DNA of 64,000 nt, taken from NCBI GenBank assembly GCA_019310535.1, contig JAFDED010000008.1, positions 20,693 to 84,692 of the forward strand, read 5' to 3'. Source of the stretch: Deltaproteobacteria bacterium. Its GTDB lineage: Bacteria > Desulfobacterota > JAFDED01. This document shows positions 35,135 to 43,104 of the stretch, piece by piece (positions within the stretch are counted from its first letter, which is position 1; each line of letters opens with the position of its first letter). The notes beneath the pieces are model-generated. The model ran no database searches. It was not told the origin of the DNA and saw only the letters and a list, made by a program, of their open reading frames with translations. The position numbers and the translations under genes were made by a program.

Positions 35135-37403
35135 GAGCTAAAACGGTAGTTAACGATTTAAGGGTCAGCAAAGACAGGAGACAGGCAAGGGTTGATTCTG
35201 CTCCCTGATTCTGATTTGGCCCCTGGGGGGTAAGGCCATCACAACATCCTCCTGTTGTGCTGTTGTACAGGGGCATGAGAAGATCATTTTTTCCGAAAAA
35301 CCAATCCATGCAGTGGCGTGCTTTCGTCAGCCATTGAGTGTCTCCGGTGACATGGTATGCCTCCCCACATGCATTGACAAGGTGCATGATCTCCAGTGGT
35401 TGCTGGTCAAATCGGGCTTTGTCGCCATTACGCCGAAACCATCCATTATTCCCGATTAAGGAGATATGCCCTTCCTCGTTGGTCTGAATTTCAAGGAGCC
35501 ATTTCAACGAACGAAGGCCCCACTCGACCATCCTTCCATCGGGAATCCACTGGCCTGAAAGAAGAAGGGCATGCGGCAGAACTCCGTTGGCATATGTAAC
35601 AGTATCCTCGAGCCAGGGCCACTCATCGCTCCCATTATTAAGGAAGAGATGGAAAAGTCTTCTGGCAAGCGTTTCTCGAATTCTTCTAGCCTTCGCATCT
35701 CCGCTGAACCTTTCCAGATATGCATGCAAACCGATCAATGTAAAGGCCCACGAGCGAGGAAAACCAAAATCCACCGCAGGAGGTAATGACTCATCAAAAA
35801 GTCGCACCGCCATGTTCAATATGGCTCCAGTTGGCTTCACCGCCACTGCCAATCCCAGGGCCCAGACCGCCCGACTGTGGGAATCCTCACTCCCGACTTC
35901 CTCTAACCATCGACGTTCATAGGACATGAAGTTGCGAAACCGCCTGGTATCGGGATTAAACGCCGAAGCAAGAAAAGCGAGGTAGGCCTGCATTAAGGGA
36001 AACAAAGACTCATCCTGGAATAATTTCCAGTGAAGCACGGTGGCGATCAGCGCCCTGGCGTTGTCATCGGTGCAGTAACCATACCGTCGGTCAGGAGTGG
36101 CATATATGGCATGCTGAATTATTCCGGTGCTATCGGTCATGATCCGAAGATGTCGAAGATCCAAAGGAGGCAGATCGTCTTTTAGCTGGGCGCCTGCGGC
36201 AATTGAAAACATAGGTCGCGGCTTTAGTGATCGTTCCTTGATGACTTCGCCAGCCAGTTTCAAATAATCCTCAGCTACGCGCTTCCATACCATATTTCTA
36301 CAATACAGGTATGCCCTTTTTCTCATGGCGTGGCGTTTGGTTTCGTTATCGAAAAGATAATTAATCCGTTCAGCAAGGGCGTACGCATCTCGGAAAGGAA
36401 CAAGACACCCCCGATTATCAGCCAGCATCTCTTCTGCATACCAATATGGTGTGGATACCACGGCCTTTCCCATTCCCAGTGCATAGGCCAGCGTGCCGGA
36501 AGTGATCTGGGCGGGGTTCAAATAGGGGGTAACATATATATCGGCGGCACAGATGTATTGAATGAGCTCTTCAAGAGAGACAAATCGATCATGGAAGATC
36601 ACATTTTCCTGAAGTCCATGGTCCATCACCAGGCGCTGGAGCATCTGGCGGTATTCCGGCCCCCTCTCGCGCAAGACCTGGGGATGAGTGGCGCCCAGAA
36701 CTATATAAACGGCATCGGGATTCTTCTCCACAACTCGCGGCATTGCTTCTAGCATAACCTCTATGCCTTTTCCCGGAGAAAGGAGTCCGAAAGTGAGGAT
36801 GACCTTGCGACCTTCTATCCCGAATCGATCCTTATAGTAATTGGAATCCACAAAAGGTATGTCCGGAATACCATGGGGAATAAAAACGATCTTTGATTCT
36901 TCGGCTCCGTATGTGCTAATCAGCATTTCTTTTGCCCGACAGCTCATGACCACCAAACGGTCCGAGGCCTTTAACAAACCCTCCATCACGGTGCGCTGAT
37001 ACTTATCGGGCTCCGTCAGAATAGTGTGAAGGGTGGTGATGACGGGCATGCGAAGAGATTCTAAAAGAGTGAGGATATAATGGCCGGCAGGGCCGCCATA
37101 AATGCCGAATTCGTGCTGGAGAAAAACCACATTGACCCTGTTGATAGTAAGAAAATCCGCGGCCATTTGATAATCGGCTAAATCGTTGACCTGCAGCTCA
37201 AAACGAACACGGTCAGGATACGTATATCCTTCTGGCACATCGTTTACGGCCAGGATCAACAGGCGGCCCGTTTCGCCCAACTCCTCTTCCAATTTACCGC
37301 TTAGGTCACTGGTAAATGAGGCTATACCGCAGTTGCGGGGCAAGTGAGTTCCAATTACTGCGATTTTATTTAAGTTATATCCATTCCAACCGTGATCTAA
37401 CAT
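35037..37403 (-). CDS. GT4 glycosyltransferase fused to an (alpha/alpha)-barrel glycosidase-like domain
   Basis: This 788-residue protein has two halves. Residues about 10-400 are a GT4 transferase: VIGTHLPRNCGIASFTSDL, HEFGIYGG, LTFGLLSPGKGIEVMLEA, and TSGTLAYALGMGKAVVSTP. Residues about 430-775 form an all-helical domain with YGYCTDDNARALIA, DSHSRAVWALG and WPWLEDTVTYANGVLPHAL, like glycosidases with a toroid fold. It may both extend and trim a glycan. It is the first gene of the cluster. The clear boundary to the ABC-transporter genes is 36 bases upstream. Confidence 0.82.
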   Translation of the reverse strand: MLDHGWNGYNLNKIAVIGTHLPRNCGIASFTSDLSGKLEEELGETGRLLILAVNDVPEGYTYPDRVRFELQVNDLADYQMAADFLTINRVNVVFLQHEFGIYGGPAGHYILTLLESLRMPVITTLHTILTEPDKYQRTVMEGLLKASDRLVVMSCRAKEMLISTYGAEESKIVFIPHGIPDIPFVDSNYYKDRFGIEGRKVILTFGLLSPGKGIEVMLEAMPRVVEKNPDAVYIVLGATHPQVLRERGPEYRQMLQRLVMDHGLQENVIFHDRFVSLEELIQYICAADIYVTPYLNPAQITSGTLAYALGMGKAVVSTPYWYAEEMLADNRGCLVPFRDAYALAERINYLFDNETKRHAMRKRAYLYCRNMVWKRVAEDYLKLAGEVIKERSLKPRPMFSIAAGAQLKDDLPPLDLRHLRIMTDSTGIIQHAIYATPDRRYGYCTDDNARALIATVLHWKLFQDESLFPLMQAYLAFLASAFNPDTRRFRNFMSYERRWLEEVGSEDSHSRAVWALGLAVAVKPTGAILNMAVRLFDESLPPAVDFGFPRSWAFTLIGLHAYLERFSGDAKARRIRETLARRLFHLFLNNGSDEWPWLEDTVTYANGVLPHALLLSGQWIPDGRMVEWGLRSLKWLLEIQTNEEGHISLIGNNGWFRRNGDKARFDQQPLEIMHLVNACGEAYHVTGDTQWLTKARHCMDWFFGKNDLLMPLYNSTTGGCCDGLTPQGPNQNQGAESTLACLLSLLTLKSLTTVLAHDDMATQEVFEIGTHSNDFQLPSPTLWHRDVL

Positions 37404-37439
37404 GAGTTTCTACACCTCCTTCGAAGGCTCACATTCATA

Positions 37440-38402
37440 TCAGACAGATCGGATCTCCTGTTTCATAAACACCATATACGATATGGCAAAACAAACCAGC
37501 GTTATAGCGATCATCATTGTGATATACGGCACGACCAGATAGATGCTCTGCATCAAGGGTAATGGACCCTGGAATCGGGACGCGGAAATTCTTTCCATTG
37601 GTCCCATCAAGACGAGCGAACGCGTGGTTTTCCGCATCGGGTCAATGATGGTTGAGGTGGCATCGGTGTAGAGAGCCATTGGCGAGACAAGAGAGATCGA
37701 TTTCTGAATCTCCGAATGTCGTGCAATGGTTTCAGGAGCTGCCCCTACGCTGACATCTATGGGCACGATGGAGTCAGCTAAAATACTGGCTCCAAGGGAC
37801 ACAAAAAATGAGAAAAATATCCAGACAGCCACTGCTGCCAGCGCTGAGGTTGCGATACTGCGAAACAAAATTGAAAAGAGTATGGACACCCCTAACCAGA
37901 AGGAAACGTAGACGATGCTGAGCACCAAATAGATGAAGATACGCCAGACTTCTTCAACGCCCGGCACAACACCGACCAACTTGAGGCCCATACCGGTTAT
38001 CATGAGCACGATGGCGGTGAGTATGATAGCGATGGTTGCAACACCTGCAAGAAATTTCCCGTTTATCACCGCATCGCGATAAATGGGCTGAGAGACCAGC
38101 TTGCTCAATGTTCCCTGGTTTCTCTCTCGATTGATGGAGTCGAAACCCAGCACCAGCCCGATGAGGGGCCCGAAGAAGGCCACGAACTGCACGAGTGAGA
38201 ACAAAGCCCCTGTGGAAGTGAAGAGCATCAGGAACATTAAACTGGGCTTGGCCACTCCCTCCAGTTCCTTTTTCATGCTGGTGCCTACCATATAAGCCGT
38301 AATAAGGCTGATCATCGCTATCATGACGAACAGGATGATGAAACGGTAGCTGCTGAAGTGATCCGCGAGCTCTTTTCTGAAAATCGTATATGTCCCGTTC
38401 AC
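37440..38402 (-). CDS. ABC-2 type transporter permease (NosY-like)
   Basis: The 320-residue protein has about six membrane helices, with the conserved helix-loop GFDSINRERNQGTLSKLVSQP typical of NosY/ABC-2 permeases. GTG 38402 is preferred, with AGGAGG seven bases upstream. GTG 38408 is an alternative that overlaps the ATPase stop. The longer in-frame extension is the ATPase gene read in another frame. It forms an exporter with the ATPase directly upstream. The cargo is unknown. No nitrous-oxide reductase genes accompany it. Confidence 0.85.
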   Translation of the reverse strand: MNGTYTIFRKELADHFSSYRFIILFVMIAMISLITAYMVGTSMKKELEGVAKPSLMFLMLFTSTGALFSLVQFVAFFGPLIGLVLGFDSINRERNQGTLSKLVSQPIYRDAVINGKFLAGVATIAIILTAIVLMITGMGLKLVGVVPGVEEVWRIFIYLVLSIVYVSFWLGVSILFSILFRSIATSALAAVAVWIFFSFFVSLGASILADSIVPIDVSVGAAPETIARHSEIQKSISLVSPMALYTDATSTIIDPMRKTTRSLVLMGPMERISASRFQGPLPLMQSIYLVVPYITMMIAITLVCFAISYMVFMKQEIRSV

Positions 38403-38404
38403 TA

Positions 38405-39163
38405 TCACACCTCCTGGAAATACTTCATGTATATCTCCTCCAGGGTATACCGCTCCTGGTCCACGCCCACCTTTTTTTTGGCGAGTTCCTGGATGGGGCC
38501 CAGGGCAACGAGCCTGCCCTTGATCATAATGCACACCCTGTCTGAGAGTTTCTGTACCTGGGGCAGGTTGTGGGAGGAGAGAAGGATGGTCATTTTTTTT
38601 TCTTGCCTCAGGGTTTTAATAAGTTCTATCATGCGGTTGGCGCCATCCGGGTCAAGGCCCATGGTAGGCTCGTCGAGGAATATAATCCTGGGATCCTTGA
38701 TCAGAAGTTCGGCAATTCCCAGGCGCTGCCGCATGCCGCGAGAATACGCATCCACTCTTTTTTCGGCCTCTCCCTCCAATTCCAATATGCGCAGGGCCTC
38801 ATCAACCTTGGCAGCGATTTGATCATGGGGTACGCCGTTCAACTGCGCCACATAATGCAGGTTCTGCCTTGCGGTCATGTCTCCATAAAAACCCACGTTT
38901 TCCGGAAGGTAGCCGATGAACCGCTTGACCTTCAGTGCATCCCGTGTGGGGTTGAAACCGCACACATTGACCGTTCCTGAGGTAGGCTCCGTCAGGCCCA
39001 GGAGCATGAGGATGGTGGTTGTCTTTCCCGCCCCATTGGGGCCGAGAAAGCAGAATATCTCCCCTTCCTTAATATCCAGCGTGAGGTTGTCAACCGCCAC
39101 CTGTCGGCCATAGCGCTTGGTCAGCCCTTTGAGTTCAATAAGCGCATTGTCCTTCATGCTCAT
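38405..39163 (-). CDS. ABC transporter ATP-binding protein
   Basis: The 252-residue ATPase has Walker A GPNGAGKTT (41-49), a signature helix YSRGMRQRLGIAELL, and Walker B RIIFLDEPTMGLDP. It is of the ABC-2/NosF/CcmA type. Its ATG overlaps the stop of the NEW3 gene as ATGA, and it nearly abuts the permease. The three form one operon. Confidence 0.93.
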   Translation of the reverse strand: MSMKDNALIELKGLTKRYGRQVAVDNLTLDIKEGEIFCFLGPNGAGKTTTILMLLGLTEPTSGTVNVCGFNPTRDALKVKRFIGYLPENVGFYGDMTARQNLHYVAQLNGVPHDQIAAKVDEALRILELEGEAEKRVDAYSRGMRQRLGIAELLIKDPRIIFLDEPTMGLDPDGANRMIELIKTLRQEKKMTILLSSHNLPQVQKLSDRVCIMIKGRLVALGPIQELAKKKVGVDQERYTLEEIYMKYFQEV

Positions 39164-40383
39164 CTCCTCCCCAGCCGGGCGAACAAACCGCCCAGGCCCA
39201 GAACTACCAAAACAATGATCCCTATGCCGATCCAGCCCCAGGCCGCGGACGCCTTGACCGTCACTCTTGCTTCGATATCTTTTTCTGCCTTCTCCCCCTT
39301 GGCGGATATGGCCACGGAATAATCGCCCACCAATGCCTCTTCGGCCGGCGTGATGGTAATCTCCACCTGCTTCATATCCCCGGGTTCGATCACCTCTATC
39401 TTCTCAGGCTCGAACTCCACCTTCCAGTTCTCCGGCTTGAAGCTCATGAAGGTGATGTTGTGGTTGGTGGCGGAGCCTGTATTCTTAATAAAAACGGACA
39501 TGTTGGCGGGTTTCCCCTTGGAGGCGGCGACGGAGAGGAGTCCGGTCGGGGTCCCCATGTCCAGTTTGTATGTCCCTGTGAGTACCACGGTAAGCTTGGC
39601 CTCGGCCTTGGCCTTCCCTGAATCTACCAGGATGTCAATGGGGTATTCGCCCGCCTCGGCATAGAGGAAGGGCTGCACCACCACATTGAGGCTTTTGCTC
39701 TCCTCCTCCTTAATGCGCAGGCTGGAGAAATATTTATCTTCATAAGGAGGCTTGAAATTGACCTCCCAGTATTGTGGGGCTTTGGCTGTTAAAGTGAAGG
39801 TCTTTTCCTCATCCACTTCGTTTTTAACATCCAGGGAAAATTCAAACTTCGTATCGCTTGGCCCGCGCAGCACCGGGTAGGCAGTGGTAATGGTTATCTC
39901 CTCCTCTTTCTCTTCTCCTTCTTTTTCTTCTTCCACTTTGACCAGTATTTTTTGGGTCGATTTGAACGCGCCATCTTCTGTTTGAGCAGATACCACGAAC
40001 TCATATTCTCCCGGGCCAACGTCCTTTTCCGGTTCCGCCAGAAAAGTCAGGTTCTTTTCTTCGCCATCATCCACGTAGACGCCCGTTACTTTAAAATCAT
40101 AGGTCTTGATGACCGGCTCCCAACCCTTGGGCGCCGAGGCGATTTCCAGTTCCACAATCTCTCCCCTTTTACCCAGATTCTTTACGATGAGATCCATCCG
40201 GACTTTCTCGCCTTTGTCCACAATAACCCCTGTATATTCGGGAGCCAGCACCATTCCGCGCTCAGGCCTCTTGTCCTTATCTTTATCTTCTTCTGCGGCC
40301 CACGTAGAAAACGAAAGGCTAATTATCAGCATAACCGAGAGCGATGCGATAACGATATAACCCCACCTGATTTTTTTCATCAT
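39160..40383 (-). CDS. Exported NEW3-domain protein with C-terminal membrane anchor
   Basis: The 407-residue protein has a signal peptide, repeated immunoglobulin-like NEW3 (NPCBM-associated) domains, for example VKNLGKRGEIVELEIASAP and FIKNTGSATNHNITFMSF, an acidic Lys/Glu linker near 160-170, and a C-terminal helix (WIGIGIIVLVVLGLGGL) with Arg residues after it. It probably stands in the membrane facing the periplasm as the accessory part of the ABC-2 exporter. ATG 40383 has AGGAGGA close upstream. Confidence 0.82.
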   Translation of the reverse strand: MMKKIRWGYIVIASLSVMLIISLSFSTWAAEEDKDKDKRPERGMVLAPEYTGVIVDKGEKVRMDLIVKNLGKRGEIVELEIASAPKGWEPVIKTYDFKVTGVYVDDGEEKNLTFLAEPEKDVGPGEYEFVVSAQTEDGAFKSTQKILVKVEEEKEGEEKEEEITITTAYPVLRGPSDTKFEFSLDVKNEVDEEKTFTLTAKAPQYWEVNFKPPYEDKYFSSLRIKEEESKSLNVVVQPFLYAEAGEYPIDILVDSGKAKAEAKLTVVLTGTYKLDMGTPTGLLSVAASKGKPANMSVFIKNTGSATNHNITFMSFKPENWKVEFEPEKIEVIEPGDMKQVEITITPAEEALVGDYSVAISAKGEKAEKDIEARVTVKASAAWGWIGIGIIVLVVLGLGGLFARLGRR

Positions 40384-40548
40384 CAAATCCTCCTCCTTAC
40401 TTATAGTATGTATTTTTTTCAAAAGCGCATGCTACCGGAAAATTTTTGTAGCAGCTGCCTCAAATGGTGTTCATGGCATTGTCGCCGGAAAAAGTCAAGT
40501 GGAAGTAAATCCAAAGCACTGCACTCACAGATATGATGCTGCTTAAAC

Positions 40549-41979
40549 TCATTTCATTCTCATAACCAGATACCTGGAGTACTCTCCGTGGCGTACCAAA
40601 AAGAGTACGGACTTGCTTTCGATGGCCTTTGCCAGTACCTGGTTAAAAGAATCGACATCTGTAACCTTCATGCGGTTGACTTCCTGAATCAGGTCGCCAC
40701 GCTCAAGGCCCGCCAGTTGCCCCGGGCTGCCGGGCACCACGTTGGTCACCAGAACTCCCTCCTGTCCTTCATATCCCAGCCGATCTGCTATCTCAGGGGT
40801 CAGGTCCTGAATTTCCAATCCTAGTTTTTTTACAGCATCAACAACAGCCAATCCGGGAGCGGATAAAGTACCAATGGTCACGCGCATAGTTTTTTTCTTA
40901 CCGTCCCTGATAACCGAGATCTCTACCGTCTGTCCGGGTTCCAGTGCGGCCACCTGGTTGCGCAGATGGGCCACATCTTGAATCTCTTTCCCTGCCAGAC
41001 CCATCACAACATCGCCCCGCTTTATGCCGGCCTTGTCCGCCGGGCTTCCCTCGGTAACATCCGCCACTAATACACCCTGAGGTTTTTCCAATCCAAAAGA
41101 CTTTGCAAGATCATCGGTTATTTCCTGGATGGAGACACCCAGCCATCCGCGAGTCACCTTGCCCCGCTGGATGAGATCGTCCATGATGATTTTAGCCATG
41201 TTGATAGGTATTGCAAACCCGATTCCTTGATACCCCCCGCTACGGGTAACAATGGCGGCATTGATCCCGATGACCTCACCGTCCAGATTTATCAGGGGCC
41301 CACCCGAATTGCCCGGGTTAATGGCCGCGTCGGTCTGGATGAAGTCCTCATAATCAGCAATCCCGACATTCGCCCGACCCTTAGCGCTGATAATACCGGA
41401 CGTTACGGTCTGCATTAAACCAAATGGGCTCCCAACAGCCAACACAATTTCGCCCACGCGAATCTTATCCGAGTCTCCCAGTTTGGCCACCGGAAGATCT
41501 TTTCCCTCGATTTTGATAACTGCAAGATCGCTTTTTGGATCGGTTCCAATGATCTTGGCGTCAAAAGTTCGCCTGTCAGCAAGGGTCACCGTGATCTCGT
41601 CCGCATCCTGCACAACGTGATTATTGGTCAGTATATAGCCCCGTTTGTCAACAATGAACCCGGAACCCAATCCCTGTTGCCGATACTGCCTTCTTTCGCC
41701 TGGAGCCTGGCGGAAGCGCTCGAAGAACTCATCCCCGAAGAAAAACCGAAAAGGATGATCCTTGAAAAATGGATCCAGTTCGGGAGCCATTTGACGGGAC
41801 TGAAAAATTTTGACAGAGCTAATGTTTACGACAACTGGTTTGACTTCGGAAGAAACATCGGCCAGTCCCTTGCTCAGCACTTTGGCTTCCTCTATTGAAG
41901 CCAATGCCCCATTATGAGCGATGAGGAAACTGACTAATAATGTCATCATGACCATACAAAAAATCTTCTTATGTTTCAT
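40549..41979 (-). CDS. degP: Periplasmic serine protease/chaperone, DegP/HtrA family
   Basis: The 476-residue protein has a signal peptide and a complete catalytic triad: His121 in TNNHVV, Asp151 in KSDLAV, Ser225 in NPGNSGGPL. Two PDZ domains follow (about 272-365 and 385-470). DegP degrades or refolds damaged envelope proteins. AGGAGG precedes ATG 41979. The 165-base gap to the NEW3 gene makes separate transcription possible. Confidence 0.95.
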   Translation of the reverse strand: MKHKKIFCMVMMTLLVSFLIAHNGALASIEEAKVLSKGLADVSSEVKPVVVNISSVKIFQSRQMAPELDPFFKDHPFRFFFGDEFFERFRQAPGERRQYRQQGLGSGFIVDKRGYILTNNHVVQDADEITVTLADRRTFDAKIIGTDPKSDLAVIKIEGKDLPVAKLGDSDKIRVGEIVLAVGSPFGLMQTVTSGIISAKGRANVGIADYEDFIQTDAAINPGNSGGPLINLDGEVIGINAAIVTRSGGYQGIGFAIPINMAKIIMDDLIQRGKVTRGWLGVSIQEITDDLAKSFGLEKPQGVLVADVTEGSPADKAGIKRGDVVMGLAGKEIQDVAHLRNQVAALEPGQTVEISVIRDGKKKTMRVTIGTLSAPGLAVVDAVKKLGLEIQDLTPEIADRLGYEGQEGVLVTNVVPGSPGQLAGLERGDLIQEVNRMKVTDVDSFNQVLAKAIESKSVLFLVRHGEYSRYLVMRMK

Positions 41980-42793
41980 GACAGGCCTCCTGATTTTTCA
42001 TCAATCAATAAAAAGCTTATACGGATAGTGTACGAAAAGATAAAAGTCTGCTTCCCGGCCTCAGGAATTGAATTCTACAGAAGCCAATGTCCCGTTAAAG
42101 CCGTTTCAGCGCACCGATATGATTTTTTCTCATGGATTCAAGGATGAAAAAAATCGTCTAACCATGTAAAGAAAGAGTCAAAGATTATAGGTCTTCGAAT
42201 TCGCAAATCGGTCCCCTCTTGCGCTTGCGACCCATCGGGAAAAATCATGGAAAGGGGGCACCTTTTTTTCAGCAAGCAGCGATCCTCCTTATGCGCGGCA
42301 CTGCCGGGAATCGGAAAGAACATGGTGGGTCTCCTCCATCCTCCTGGAAAACCGCTAAAATCGCTCCGTCACTGTACCGCCATCATTGGGCGGTCACCAT
42401 ATGGTTTGTTAATAAAACACTGCACACCTGCCTTTTAGGTATTACACTCTCTAATAGCCCTAACATAAATTAATATTTTTTTTCATGACGTCAAGGCTTG
42501 CATCCAATTTTTTTAAAAATCGATTATGCCTCTTGATGCAATCGATTTTTTTAAAATATTTTACATTTTTCAAGCACCGCCGCATGTCTTGGCGGTAAAT
42601 GCTCATGAGGAATAGTATCCACAATATTTAATAACACTACCGTAACAATTTGTTTCAAAATAAAAGCAAAAACTTCCTTTCCGATAAGACCATCCACATG
42701 GAAATCGTGGAGGAGAATTTCTTGTAATTGGCTTTAGTACTCTCACTGCGGTGAGATCGGGGGATGGGGGCGTGCAAGATACCCTTAGTGTCA
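41980..42793. other. Long intergenic region before AOR
   Basis: From the DegP start to repeat R2, no gene could be supported. The stretch 42470-42570 is very AT-rich and contains the hairpin at 42515-42550. Short plus-strand frames near 42219-42473 have no family features. Confidence 0.6.
42515..42550. terminator. AT-rich hairpin, possible bidirectional terminator
   Basis: AAAAATCGATT (42515-42525) and AATCGATTTTT (42540-42550) pair perfectly across a 14-base loop, with T-runs on one side and A-runs on the other. The distance from any gene end is large, so its role is uncertain. Confidence 0.4.
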
Positions 42794-43016
42794 CAGGAGT
42801 TACCCCAAAATTTTCAAAGTAAAAAGCGGTAATTGTTGATCCGGGGGATCACCTCCCGCTCCGGGGCGGAGTAATGGAGCCCATGGGTGGCCCGGACAAT
42901 TTATTGTCCGGGCCGCGCTCCCTTTTCGAAAAGTCTCCCCAAAATTCCTTTTTTTTGCGTACTGCTGAATGCAATGGATTAAAATTCAAACGTATTTTGA
43001 TAAATCTGTGTGAATT
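42794..43016 (+). repeat. Dispersed repeat R2, copy 1
   Basis: This 223-bp element matches, in reverse complement, 59484-59700. Shared blocks include CAGGAGTTACCCCAAAATTT, CACCTCCCGCT.CGGGGCGGA, CTCCCTTTTCGAAAAG and ATTTTGATAAATCTGTGTGA. Inside is the hairpin GGCCCGGACAAT (42889-42900) with ATTGTCCGGGCC (42903-42914), perfect over 12 bp. It ends 89 bases before the AOR start. Confidence 0.85.
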
Positions 43017-43104
43017 ATTAGGGAAAGTCCTGTTGGTTGGTGTAAAGCTTGACCCGAAGCGACAAATTAGGTATTTTAAGCTGAAAAAAGATGAGGAGGC
43101 ACTG

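Noticed and set aside
42874..43104. 77-residue N-terminal extension of AOR
   Set aside because: It is translated from repeat R2, and the family N-terminus with a ribosome site begins at 43105.
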